64,000 nt of DNA from Rodentibacter caecimuris. Lineage in GTDB: Bacteria; Pseudomonadota; Gammaproteobacteria; Enterobacterales; Pasteurellaceae. The DNA lies in assembly GCF_024622045.1 (NCBI RefSeq), contig NZ_JANKBP010000001.1; one strand, written 5' to 3'. The notes below the pieces were generated by a model. It was not told the origin of the DNA and ran no database searches. It saw only the letters and a program-made list of their open reading frames with translations. Below are positions 26,092 to 35,309 of the stretch, piece by piece. Every line of letters begins with the position of its first letter. The stretch's first letter is position 1. A program made the translations under genes and the position numbers.

Positions 26092-27987
26092 TTATTTGTT
26101 ATCTTTCACTTCTTCAAACTCGGCATCAACAACGTCATCGTTTGGGGTGTTGTTGCTTTGAGTTTGCTCGCCTTGAGGCTGTGCAGTTTGTGCGAGTTTT
26201 TGTGCTGCTTCGACAAGAACTTGAATTTTCGCTTCAATTACCACTTTATCTTCGCCTTTTGCAGCCGTTTCTAAGTCACTTAATGCACTTTCGATCACAC
26301 CGCGATCTGTTGCAGGGAGTTTATCCCCCGCTTCATCTAATTGTTTGCGTGTGCTGTGAATTAAATGATCGGCTTGGTTACGGGCTTGAACCAATTCTTC
26401 AAATTTACGGTCTGATTCTGCATTTGCTTCAGCATCACGAACCATTTGTTGAATCTCTTCATCACTTAAACCGGAAGACGCTTTAATCGTGATTTGTTGT
26501 TCTTTGCCGGTACCTTTATCTTTTGCAGATACATGGATAATACCGTCTGCGTCGATATCGAAGGTCACTTCAATTTGTGGCATACCACGAGGTGCAGGAT
26601 TAATACCTTCTAGGTTAAATTGACCTAAAGATTTATTCGCTGATGCTTGTTTACGTTCGCCTTGTAACACATGGATAGTTACCGCACTTTGGTTATCTTC
26701 CGCCGTTGAGAACACTTGTGATTTCTTCGTTGGAATCGTGGTATTTTTCTCAATTAAGGTCGTCATCACACCACCCATGGTTTCGATACCGAGTGATAAT
26801 GGGGTAACGTCTAACAATAATACATCGGTAACATCACCGGCTAATACACCGCCTTGCACTGCCGCACCGACCGCAACGGCTTCATCCGGGTTGACGTCTT
26901 TACGTGGTGCTTTGCCGAAGAATTTTTCCACTTCTTGTTGAACAAGCGGCATACGGGTTTGACCACCCACTAAAATCACATCATCAATTTCAGATGGAGA
27001 TTTGCCCGCATCTTTTAATGCAATACGAACAGGCTCAAGCGATTTAGCCACTAAATCTTCAACAAGTGATTCTAATTTCGCACGGGTTAATTTAATGTTT
27101 AAGTGTTTAGGGCCTGTTGCATCCGCTGTGATGTAAGGAAGATTTACATCTGTTTGTTGAGCAGAAGAAAGCTCAATTTTCGCTTTTTCAGCAGATTCTT
27201 TTAAGCGTTGCATTGCAAGCGGGTCATTACGTAAATCAACGCCTTGCTCTTTTTTGAATTCATCCACTAAATAGTTAATAATACGGTTGTCGAAGTCTTC
27301 ACCGCCTAAGTGGGTATCACCGTTGGTTGCCAATACTTCGAAAGTTTTCTCGCCGCCGACTTCATCAATTTCAATAATTGACAAGTCAAATGTACCGCCA
27401 CCTAAGTCATAAACAGCGATAGTTTTGTTACCCGTACCTTTGTCCAAACCGTAAGCTAATGCCGCAGCTGTCGGTTCGTTGATGATACGTTTTACATCTA
27501 ATCCTGCAATACGACCAGCGTCTTTGGTTGCTTGACGTTGTGCATCGTTAAAGTATGCCGGAACGGTAATAACCGCTTCAGTAACGGATTCGCCTAAGAA
27601 ATCTTCCGCTGCTTTTTTCATTTTTTTCAATACTTCGGCAGAAATTTGTGGAGGCGCTAATTTTTCACCTTTGACTTCAACCCAAGCATCGCCGTTATCT
27701 GCTTTAGTAATGGCAAACGGCATAATATCAATATCGCGTTTTACTTCTTCATCTTCAAAACGACGACCAATTAAACGTTTGATTGCAAACAATGTGTTTT
27801 TTGGATTGGTTACCGCTTGACGTTTTGCCGGTTGACCGACTAATGTTTCATTATCATTTGTATAAGCAATAATTGACGGAGTCGTACGATCACCTTCAGC
27901 ATTTTCAATGACACGAGGTTTGTCGCCATCCATTACAGCCACACAAGAGTTGGTTGTTCCTAAGTCAATACCAATAATTTTTCCCAT
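26092..27987 (-). CDS. dnaK: Chaperone DnaK (Hsp70)
   Basis: ATP-dependent protein-folding chaperone. 631 residues: nucleotide-binding domain with IGIDLGTTNSCVAV at the start, AYFNDAQRQATKDAGRIAGL and the phosphate motif YDLGGGTFDLSI; the VLLLDVTPLSLGIETMGG linker; then the substrate-binding domain and a Gln/Asn-rich tail ending in the conserved VVDAEFEEVKD. A heat-shock-type promoter lies 52-79 bp upstream. Confidence 0.99.
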   Translation of the reverse strand: MGKIIGIDLGTTNSCVAVMDGDKPRVIENAEGDRTTPSIIAYTNDNETLVGQPAKRQAVTNPKNTLFAIKRLIGRRFEDEEVKRDIDIMPFAITKADNGDAWVEVKGEKLAPPQISAEVLKKMKKAAEDFLGESVTEAVITVPAYFNDAQRQATKDAGRIAGLDVKRIINEPTAAALAYGLDKGTGNKTIAVYDLGGGTFDLSIIEIDEVGGEKTFEVLATNGDTHLGGEDFDNRIINYLVDEFKKEQGVDLRNDPLAMQRLKESAEKAKIELSSAQQTDVNLPYITADATGPKHLNIKLTRAKLESLVEDLVAKSLEPVRIALKDAGKSPSEIDDVILVGGQTRMPLVQQEVEKFFGKAPRKDVNPDEAVAVGAAVQGGVLAGDVTDVLLLDVTPLSLGIETMGGVMTTLIEKNTTIPTKKSQVFSTAEDNQSAVTIHVLQGERKQASANKSLGQFNLEGINPAPRGMPQIEVTFDIDADGIIHVSAKDKGTGKEQQITIKASSGLSDEEIQQMVRDAEANAESDRKFEELVQARNQADHLIHSTRKQLDEAGDKLPATDRGVIESALSDLETAAKGEDKVVIEAKIQVLVEAAQKLAQTAQPQGEQTQSNNTPNDDVVDAEFEEVKDNK

Positions 27988-28038
27988 TTTGTTCTCCTAA
28001 TTAAATTTTTAATTCAGTGTAATTTATTACGAGTTGTA

Positions 28039-28066
28039 AGATGTGGATACTTCTTCGTATTTCAAG
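28039..28066 (-). promoter_or_regulatory. Sigma-32 (RpoH) type promoter of dnaK
   Basis: On the minus strand, CTTGAAA (28060-28066) and CCACATCT (28039-28046) are separated by 13 nt. This matches the heat-shock consensus CTTGAAA/CCCCATNT at 7 of 7 and 6-7 of 8 positions. Placement before dnaK makes it convincing. Confidence 0.85.
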
Positions 28067-28254
28067 AGAAAATTTAAAAATTTTTTATTTTTCTTACTTC
28101 AAAATACGGTCGTTTCCGTCCTTGCCTTGTAAGATAAGAACGAAGCATAAAACTTCAAGGGGTGATTTGTAAATTTTTGATAAAAAGATGGAGAAGAAGA
28201 AAAAGTGCGGTAGAATTTGCACAATTTTTATATTTTATTATCAAAAGGATGCTT

Positions 28255-29733
28255 ATGAAAAAATCAAAAATTGCTATTGGCGTAATTGCTGTACTAGGAG
28301 CTGCTTGGGTTGGTGGTACTTGGTTTACCGGTCAAACCGCTGAATCGGAATATAAACGCCAAATTGAATTGAACAATCAAAAATTCCGTGCATTGGGAGG
28401 ATCGGATTCTTTCAATGTTGAATTTAAAAATAAACAATTTGAGCGTGGTTTTTTCAGTTCTCAAGTTGAAGATGAAATTGTCATTTCGTTAGCGAAAGAA
28501 GAAAAACAATGGATAATTCCTTTTTCATCGACACTTTATCATGGACCGTTGCCTCTTAATCAGCTGATAAAATTTAATTTTATGCCGGCAATGTTTGCTG
28601 TGGAAGGGACGGTTGGTAAAAACGAAATGACACAGCTATTGTTTGATATCACCAAATCAGACAAACCGATTCAGTATCAAGCCGCAACAAGCTATGCCTT
28701 AGCTACAAAAGGCATATTAAAAGTATTAGGTGGTGAGTTTATTGATCCTAAGTCAGCCAAAAATAAATTGGCTTGGTCCGATGTGGATATTGACTTTGAT
28801 GTCAATAAAGATCTTTCTGGTCAGTATGATGCTTCAGTTTCTAATATAACATTTGATTTGGTGGGTAACGCCGAGGCAGAAAATCATACTGATGAAAACA
28901 ATTTTGAATCTGAGAAATTTCACTGGAAAGGTATCAAATTTAGCACGACTTTTGCCCCAACGAAATGGTCATATCTTTACACCGGAAAAGGGACGTCTTC
29001 TATTGACAGTATAGAGATGACAAGTCTGGATAAAAATGGAACAACGATGTCTGTTGTGGAAAAAGGTGTAAAAAGTACATCTGAGGTGAATTTAGAAGGC
29101 GATTTTTTAAGCCTGAAAGCTACAAACAATATAGATGCCCTAATAATTGATAATAAAGATTTGGGTAAGATAGCCTACAATATTGAATTAAATCATTTTG
29201 AAGCCAATGCGATTAATGCTTTGTTTGAATCTCTTATTAGTGTATTAAAAGAAGGGAATACAGGGGGAGTAAATCAAATTATTGAAGTATGGGCTAAGCA
29301 ATATGGTATGGCTATTTTCAATAACCAACCACAAATTAAATTGAACCCGATCTCAATTTCCGATAATCAAGGAAAAGTGGCGTTAGATATGAATATTGCT
29401 TTAGCTAAAGACCCTAAGCTTGATGTTATGCACGGTCATTTATATAAACAATTTACGGATTTTGTTGTCGATATTCAGGTGGATAAAGCAACGGCTGAAA
29501 ACCTTATGACGAAATTCTTCCCGGAAGAAGATAAAGCAAGTATTAAGGCTAAAATTGAGGAAATGGCAGCAGAAGTCGTGAGCAAAGGCATTGCCGTAAA
29601 TAATGAAAAATCCGTGACGATGAAACTGGTGCTTGAAAATGGGGAGTTGAAATTAAATGGTCAATCTGTGCCGGAAGAACAAGTCGTTAGCGTGATTTTT
29701 ATGCTGTTAATGGGGGCAGCGATGCAGCATTAA
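28255..29733 (+). CDS. YdgA-like DUF945 protein
   Basis: Envelope protein of the DUF945/YdgA family, 492 residues from ATG 28255, which has AAAAGG in front. The longer frame to 28162 crosses an uptake signal and lacks a start context. An N-terminal signal-anchor (KIAIGVIAVLGAAWVGGTWF) is followed by a periplasmic beta-rich domain, with family marks FFSSQVEDEIVIS, TLYHGPLPL and a C-terminal LNGQSVPEEQ. Function is poorly defined in the family. Neighbours dnaK and mgsA match the H. influenzae HI1236 context as I remember it. Confidence 0.82.
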   Translation: MKKSKIAIGVIAVLGAAWVGGTWFTGQTAESEYKRQIELNNQKFRALGGSDSFNVEFKNKQFERGFFSSQVEDEIVISLAKEEKQWIIPFSSTLYHGPLPLNQLIKFNFMPAMFAVEGTVGKNEMTQLLFDITKSDKPIQYQAATSYALATKGILKVLGGEFIDPKSAKNKLAWSDVDIDFDVNKDLSGQYDASVSNITFDLVGNAEAENHTDENNFESEKFHWKGIKFSTTFAPTKWSYLYTGKGTSSIDSIEMTSLDKNGTTMSVVEKGVKSTSEVNLEGDFLSLKATNNIDALIIDNKDLGKIAYNIELNHFEANAINALFESLISVLKEGNTGGVNQIIEVWAKQYGMAIFNNQPQIKLNPISISDNQGKVALDMNIALAKDPKLDVMHGHLYKQFTDFVVDIQVDKATAENLMTKFFPEEDKASIKAKIEEMAAEVVSKGIAVNNEKSVTMKLVLENGELKLNGQSVPEEQVVSVIFMLLMGAAMQH

Positions 29734-29761
29734 GGTCGATTAAATTCACATTGACGATAGC

Positions 29762-29793
29762 AAAAGGAGATAAAGATAATTTATCTCCTTTTT
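29762..29793. terminator. Terminator between YdgA-like gene and mgsA
   Basis: AAAGGAGATAAA and TTTATCTCCTTT pair perfectly over 12 bp with a short loop, followed by T residues. It is convergent, so it may serve both strands. Confidence 0.85.
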
Positions 29794-29826
29794 GTACTTT
29801 AAAGTGCGGTTAACTTTTACTGAGTT

Positions 29827-30285
29827 TTATCCTAAACGTTCTTTTAAATAATTTTCGTAGTCTGGGATTTCAATTTCTATATTTTGCTCAAAAAGCGGAG
29901 ATGTGAGTAAAAAATCTGCTGTGGTTTGATTAATGGCGACCGGAATGTTCCACACGGTTGCAATGCGCATTAAGGCTTTCACATCAGGATCATGGGGGGC
30001 TGCATTCATTGGATCCCAAAAGAAAATAATAAGATCAATTTTCTTTTCTGCAATAAGTCCGCCTAATTGCTGATCGCCACCCATCGGCCCGCTTAATAAA
30101 GGTTGAATTGTTAAGCCCGTTTCTCGTGCCAATAAATGTCCCGTTGTGCCGGTCGCGTAAAGCCGATGGGAACTTAGTGCAATGTTGTGCTTTTCTACCC
30201 ACCGAATAAGGTTTTGTTTGCAATTATCATGTGCTACAAGGGCGATGTGTTTGTGTTGATTGAGCGTTCTGGTTGTTGATTTCAT
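29827..30285 (-). CDS. mgsA: Methylglyoxal synthase
   Basis: Converts dihydroxyacetone phosphate to methylglyoxal and phosphate, an overflow bypass of lower glycolysis. Exactly 152 residues from the ATG giving MKSTTRTLNQHKH, as in E. coli. A 20-codon upstream extension is unlikely. All known active-site residues fall at the E. coli positions: Asp20 (VAHD), Asp71 (GPMGGDQQ), Asp91, His98 (AAPHDPD) and Asp101. Confidence 0.97.
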   Translation of the reverse strand: MKSTTRTLNQHKHIALVAHDNCKQNLIRWVEKHNIALSSHRLYATGTTGHLLARETGLTIQPLLSGPMGGDQQLGGLIAEKKIDLIIFFWDPMNAAPHDPDVKALMRIATVWNIPVAINQTTADFLLTSPLFEQNIEIEIPDYENYLKERLG

Positions 30286-30500
30286 AAAGAAAGTCCTTGT
30301 ATTAAAAATTGTAGGAACTCTAGCGTAAAGATTATACAGAAGCAATGATTTTACTCATAGTTTAATGAGTTAATTAAAATGCTCTGAAAAAGTACCGCAC
30401 TTTAGGTAAATGGGATAAAACAGAAAACGAGAAAAAGTAAGTTCAATGAAAATTTACTATCTTTATTTCAAAAAATCTTCTAAAATTTATGAAATTTGTT

Positions 30501-30552
30501 AAATGCTTGTAAAAGCCGAAACAAGCATTTCTTATATTCGTGTTTGGCTTTT
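30501..30552 (+). other. Dyad/leader structure in the 309-bp gap upstream of aceE
   Basis: AAATGCTTGT (30501) and ACAAGCATTT (30521) form a perfect 10-bp inverted repeat around AAAAGCCGAA. The loop segment AAAAGCC is complementary to GGCTTTT at 30546-30552, so a pseudoknot or an alternative hairpin is possible. A TATATT at 30533 could be a -10, in which case the dyad would be an operator instead. The rest of 30286-30594 holds one uptake signal (30394) and no gene. Confidence 0.4.
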
Positions 30553-30594
30553 AGCTGAACTAATTTTCACTTAATTAACAGATAAGGAAAACCT

Positions 30595-33252
30595 ATGTCT
30601 GAGATTTTAAAAAATGACGTAGATCCAATCGAAACTCAAGATTGGCTACAATCATTAGATTCTTTGATTCGTGAAGAAGGTGTTGAGCGCGCGCAATATA
30701 TTATTGAACAAGTAATAGGTCAGGCGCGTACTAACGGTGTATCATTACCAACAGGCGTGACCACAGATTATGTGAATACCATCCCTGTGTCCGAGCAACC
30801 GGCTTACCCGGGTAACCATGAAATTGAACGTCGTATTCGTTCTGCAGTACGTTGGAATGCGATTGCAATGGTTTTACGTAGTCAGAAAAAAGATCTCGAC
30901 TTGGGCGGTCATATTTCAACTTTCCAATCTGCTGCAACCATGTATGAAGTGTGCTACAACCATTTCTTTAAGGCTGCAACAGAGAAAAATGGCGGAGACC
31001 TCATTTTCTTCCAAGGCCATGCGGCACCGGGTATGTATGCACGTGCTTTCTTAGAAGGTCGTTTAACGGAAGAGCAATTGGATAATTTCCGCCAAGAAGC
31101 ATTTGCTGATGGTTTATCCTCATATCCTCACCCGAAATTAATGCCTGAATTCTGGCAATTCTCTACCGTTTCAATGGGATTAGGTCCTGTTAATGCAATC
31201 TACCAAGCTCGTTTCTTAAAATATTTAGATAACCGTGGTTTAAAAGATACAAAAGATCAAAAAGTGTATGCCTTCTTAGGTGATGGAGAGATGGATGAAA
31301 TTGAGTCTAAAGGTGCGCTAACATTTGCCGCGCGTGAAGGCTTAAATAATTTAATTTTCACAATCAGCTGTAACCTTCAACGCTTAGACGGCCCTGTAAA
31401 TGGTAACGGTAAAATTGTTCAAGAGTTGGAAGGTTTATTCACTGGTGCAGGATGGGAAGTCATTAAAGTGCTATGGGGTAGTGACTGGGATAAATTGTTG
31501 GAGAAAGATACTTCCGGTAAATTAACCCAACTCATGATGGAAGTGGTAGATGGTGACTATTTAACATTTAAATCGAAAGATGGTGCTTACGTACGTGAAC
31601 ATTTCTTCGGTCGTTATCCGGAAACTGCGGCATTAGTTGCTGACATGACAGACGATGAAATTTGGGCGTTACGCCGTGGTGCACATGATGCGGAAAAACT
31701 TTATGCAGCTTATGCAAAAGCACAAAATGCAACAAAACCGGTTGTTATTTTAGCGCAACAGGTTAAAGGCTATAAAATTCCTGAAGCTGAAAGTAAAAAT
31801 ACAGCCCACCAATCTAAAAAAATGTCTTATGAAAGCCTTAAAGGTTTCCGTGACTACTTCCAGTTACCATTAACCGATGAACAAGTTGAGAATTTAGAAT
31901 ACATTAAATTCCCTGAAGGTTCCGAAGAATACAACTATTTACACGGTCACCGTAAAGCATTAAACGGATATGTGCCTGCACGTAAACCTAAGTTTGATGT
32001 GGAATATAAAGTTCCGGCATTAGATGACTTCAAAGCGTTATTAGATGCGCAACCTCGTGGTATCTCAACCACTATGGCATTTACCCGTGTATTAAACACC
32101 TTATTAAAAGACAAAAATATCGGTAAAACGATTGTGCCACTCATCGCAGATGAAGCGCGTACTTTCGGTATGGAAGGTTTATTCCGTCAAGTGGGTATTT
32201 ACAATCCACATGGTCAAAACTATGTTCCTTCAGACCGTGATTTAGTTGCTTACTATCGTGAAGCAACCGATGGTCAAGTTTTACAAGAGGGGATCAATGA
32301 ATTAGGTGCGACGGCATCTTGGTTAGCCGCAGCAAACTCATATTCGGTAAATAACCAACCAATGATTCCGTTTTTCATTTATTACTCCATGTTCGGTTTC
32401 CAACGTGTAGGCGATATGATGTGGCTGGCTGGCGACCAACTTGCACGTGGTTTCATGATTGGTGGTACATCAGGCCGTACAACACTAAACGGTGAAGGGT
32501 TACAACACGAAGACGGTCACAGCCATATTCAAGCGGGTGTGATTCCGAACTGTGTAACTTATGATCCGTCATTTGCCTTTGAAGTTGCTGTAATCATTCA
32601 AGACGGTATTCAACGTATGTACGGTGAAAAACAAGAAGATGTGTTTTACTACATCACTACATTGAATGAAGTGACAGAACAACCGGCAATGCCTGAAGGT
32701 GCTGAAGAAGGTATCCGTAAAGGTTTATATAAATTTGAAACGGTGAAAGGTAAAGGCAAAGGTCATGTTCAATTGTTAGGTTCCGGTGCGATTATGCGTC
32801 ATGTTCGTGAAGCGGCTCAAATCCTGGCAAATGATTATGGTGTGACTTCAGATGTATTCTCCGCACCGTCATTTAATGAATTGGCTCGTGAAGGTAACGA
32901 TGCGGCTCGTTGGAATTTATTACACCCAACAGCAGAGCAACGCGTACCTTATGTTGCACAGGTATTGGCAGACTTACCGACAGTGGCATCCACAGACTAT
33001 GTTAAAGGTTATGCGGATCAAATTCGTGCATTTGTACCGACTAAACATTATCACGTATTAGGTACTGACGGTTTCGGTCGCTCAGACAGCCGTGCGAACT
33101 TACGTGAGCACTTTGAAGTCGATGCGCGCTATGTTGTTGTTGCCGCGCTTTCTCAATTGGCAAAAGAAGGTACTGTAACAAATCAAGTTGTTGCGGATGC
33201 TATTGAGAAATTCGGTTTGAATGTGGATCGTATCAACCCGCTTTATGCGTAA
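30595..33252 (+). CDS. aceE: Pyruvate dehydrogenase E1 component
   Basis: Thiamine-diphosphate-dependent decarboxylase of the pyruvate dehydrogenase complex, homodimeric type. 885 residues match E. coli AceE. The TPP motif runs from GDGEMDEIESKGAL to SCNLQRLDGPVNGNGKI (around residues 228-265). Other marks are FFQGHAAPGMYARAF, the GLFRQVGIYNPHGQNY loop and GLQHEDGHSHI with active-site histidines. Start: ATG after AAGGAAAA. First gene of the aceE-aceF-lpdA cluster. Confidence 0.98.
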   Translation: MSEILKNDVDPIETQDWLQSLDSLIREEGVERAQYIIEQVIGQARTNGVSLPTGVTTDYVNTIPVSEQPAYPGNHEIERRIRSAVRWNAIAMVLRSQKKDLDLGGHISTFQSAATMYEVCYNHFFKAATEKNGGDLIFFQGHAAPGMYARAFLEGRLTEEQLDNFRQEAFADGLSSYPHPKLMPEFWQFSTVSMGLGPVNAIYQARFLKYLDNRGLKDTKDQKVYAFLGDGEMDEIESKGALTFAAREGLNNLIFTISCNLQRLDGPVNGNGKIVQELEGLFTGAGWEVIKVLWGSDWDKLLEKDTSGKLTQLMMEVVDGDYLTFKSKDGAYVREHFFGRYPETAALVADMTDDEIWALRRGAHDAEKLYAAYAKAQNATKPVVILAQQVKGYKIPEAESKNTAHQSKKMSYESLKGFRDYFQLPLTDEQVENLEYIKFPEGSEEYNYLHGHRKALNGYVPARKPKFDVEYKVPALDDFKALLDAQPRGISTTMAFTRVLNTLLKDKNIGKTIVPLIADEARTFGMEGLFRQVGIYNPHGQNYVPSDRDLVAYYREATDGQVLQEGINELGATASWLAAANSYSVNNQPMIPFFIYYSMFGFQRVGDMMWLAGDQLARGFMIGGTSGRTTLNGEGLQHEDGHSHIQAGVIPNCVTYDPSFAFEVAVIIQDGIQRMYGEKQEDVFYYITTLNEVTEQPAMPEGAEEGIRKGLYKFETVKGKGKGHVQLLGSGAIMRHVREAAQILANDYGVTSDVFSAPSFNELAREGNDAARWNLLHPTAEQRVPYVAQVLADLPTVASTDYVKGYADQIRAFVPTKHYHVLGTDGFGRSDSRANLREHFEVDARYVVVAALSQLAKEGTVTNQVVADAIEKFGLNVDRINPLYA

Positions 33253-33263
33253 TCGATAGGAAC

Positions 33264-33298
33264 TGCGGTCAAAAATCTTTGCGAATTTGACCGCACTT
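33264..33298 (+). other. Inverted repeat between aceE and aceF including an uptake signal
   Basis: TGCGGTCAAA and TTTGACCGCA form a perfect 10-bp stem with a 12-nt loop, but the tail is CTTTATAAGG, not a T run. It is more likely an mRNA processing or stability hairpin than a full terminator. Confidence 0.5.
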
Positions 33299-33313
33299 TA
33301 TAAGGAACAAAAA

Positions 33314-35212
33314 ATGTCAAAACAAATTCAAATTCCTGATATTGGTAGCGATGAAGTTACTGTAACGGAAGTAATGGTTAAAGTCGGTGATACCATTACA
33401 GTAGATCAAAGTATTATTAATGTGGAAGGCGATAAGGCTTCAATGGAAGTACCTGCACCGGAAGCTGGCGTGGTAAAAGAAGTTTTAGTGAAGGTGGGCG
33501 ATAAAGTCACTACAGGCACGCCAATGTTGCTATTGGATTCTGCGGAAGTAGCTGAATCGGCTCCGGCATCAGCACCTGTACAAGATGTTGAAGCAGCGGT
33601 AGCAAGCGTAGTCGAAGTCAATGTGCCTGATATTGGTTCTGATGAAGTAAATGTTACTGAAATTATGGTGAAAGTAGGGGATTCAGTTGAAGTGGATCAA
33701 TCTATCATCAATGTAGAAGGTGATAAAGCTTCTATGGAAGTGCCGGCACCAATCGCAGGTGTGGTAAAAGAAATTTTAATCAATGTGGGTGATAGAGTTT
33801 CTACCGGAAAATTAATTATGAAATTTGAAGTGGCAGGTGCAGCACCAGCTGTTTCTGCCCCGGTTCAAGAAACGACACCAGCTGCCGCAGCGGCAACATC
33901 GGCAATTAAAGATGTGAACGTGCCGGATATCGGTGGCGATGAAGTGAATGTCACTGAAATTATGGTTGCGGTGGGCGATACCATTTCCGAAGAGCAATCT
34001 TTAATTACGGTTGAAGGCGATAAAGCATCAATGGAAGTTCCTGCGCCGTTTGCTGGTGTAGTAAAAGAAATTTTAGTGAAATCAGGTGATAAAGTTTCTA
34101 CCGGTTCATTAATTATGCGCTTTGAAGTGGCGGGGGCTGCACAGGTTCAAGCTCAAGCAGTAGCACCTGCGCCACAAGCTGCGCCAACATCAGCCGCTCA
34201 ACCGGCTCCGGCAGCCCAAAGTGGCAATGTATCAGGTTTAAGCCAAGAACAAGTTGTAGCAAGTACAGGTTATGCGCACGCTACTCCGGTAATCCGTCGT
34301 TTAGCTCGTGAATTTGGCGTGAACTTAGATAAAGTAAAAGGTTCAGGTCGTAAAGGGCGTATTGTTAAAGAAGATATTCAAGCTTATGTGAAGACTGCGG
34401 TTAAAGCTTATGAAAGTGGAACGACCGCCTCTGCTGCGGCTGGTACGGGTGTGGCAAATGGCACAGGCTTAGGCTTATTACCATGGCCGAAAGTGGACTT
34501 CAGCAAATTTGGTGAAGTAGAAGAAGTGGAGTTAAGCCGTATCAATAAGATTTCCGGTGCAAACTTACACCGTAACTGGGTGATGATTCCACACGTAACT
34601 CACTTTGATAAAGCGGATATCACCGATTTAGAAGCGTTCCGTAAAGAACAAAACGTATTAGCTGAAAAACAAAAACTAGGTGTAAAAATCACGCCGGTTG
34701 TGTTCATCATGAAAGCTGTGGCGAAAGCATTAGAAGCGTATCCGCGTTTCAATAGCTCTATCACGGAAGATGCACAACGCTTGATCTTGAAAAAATACAT
34801 TAACATCGGTGTGGCGGTTGATACGCCAAACGGCTTAGTCGTCCCTGTGTTCAAAAATGTAAACAAAAAAGGGATTATTGAGCTTTCTCGTGAATTAATG
34901 GAAGTGTCGAAAAAAGCACGTGAAGGTAAACTTTCTGCCTCCGATATGCAAGGCGGCTGTTTTACCATTTCCAGCTTAGGCGGTATCGGTACAACGCATT
35001 TTGCTCCGATTGTAAATGCGCCGGAAGTCGCTATTTTAGGTGTTTCTAAATCTTCTATGGAACCGGTATGGAATGGTAAAGAATTTACTCCTCGTTTAAT
35101 TCTTCCAATGTCATTATCTTTCGATCACCGCGTGATTGATGGGGCTGACGGAGCACGTTTCATTAGCTACATTGGTTCTGTATTAGCGGATTTACGTCGC
35201 TTAATTATGTAA
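33314..35212 (+). CDS. aceF: Dihydrolipoyl acetyltransferase E2 component with three lipoyl domains
   Basis: Transfers acetyl groups to CoA in the pyruvate dehydrogenase complex. 632 residues from ATG 33314 (after AAGGAAC); an upstream in-frame start has no support. Three tandem lipoyl domains of about 100 residues each, including Ala/Pro-rich linkers, each carry the lipoylated Lys in EGDKASMEVPAP. Next is the peripheral-subunit-binding domain (TPVIRRLAREFGVNLDKVKG). The catalytic domain follows, with SFDHRVIDGADG and active His near residue 605. Confidence 0.97.
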   Translation: MSKQIQIPDIGSDEVTVTEVMVKVGDTITVDQSIINVEGDKASMEVPAPEAGVVKEVLVKVGDKVTTGTPMLLLDSAEVAESAPASAPVQDVEAAVASVVEVNVPDIGSDEVNVTEIMVKVGDSVEVDQSIINVEGDKASMEVPAPIAGVVKEILINVGDRVSTGKLIMKFEVAGAAPAVSAPVQETTPAAAAATSAIKDVNVPDIGGDEVNVTEIMVAVGDTISEEQSLITVEGDKASMEVPAPFAGVVKEILVKSGDKVSTGSLIMRFEVAGAAQVQAQAVAPAPQAAPTSAAQPAPAAQSGNVSGLSQEQVVASTGYAHATPVIRRLAREFGVNLDKVKGSGRKGRIVKEDIQAYVKTAVKAYESGTTASAAAGTGVANGTGLGLLPWPKVDFSKFGEVEEVELSRINKISGANLHRNWVMIPHVTHFDKADITDLEAFRKEQNVLAEKQKLGVKITPVVFIMKAVAKALEAYPRFNSSITEDAQRLILKKYINIGVAVDTPNGLVVPVFKNVNKKGIIELSRELMEVSKKAREGKLSASDMQGGCFTISSLGGIGTTHFAPIVNAPEVAILGVSKSSMEPVWNGKEFTPRLILPMSLSFDHRVIDGADGARFISYIGSVLADLRRLIM

Positions 35213-35217
35213 TAAAT

Positions 35218-35250
35218 AATGCCTCTCGTACGATTGAGGGGCATTTTTTT
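35218..35250 (+). terminator. Terminator between aceF and lpdA
   Basis: AATGCCTCTC and GAGGGGCATT form a 10-bp stem with one G-T pair, then seven T residues. It lies inside the gene cluster, so lpdA probably also has its own promoter or is read by partial read-through. Confidence 0.8.
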
Positions 35251-35309
35251 AAATGTTCCTGATTGCTCGAAAGAGCGGTCAATAATTTCAACGTTTTTAC
35301 GAGGTAAAA

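Noticed and set aside
34600..34968. 122-codon antisense ORF opposite aceF
   Set aside because: It lies wholly inside a conserved catalytic domain gene and has no translation signals.
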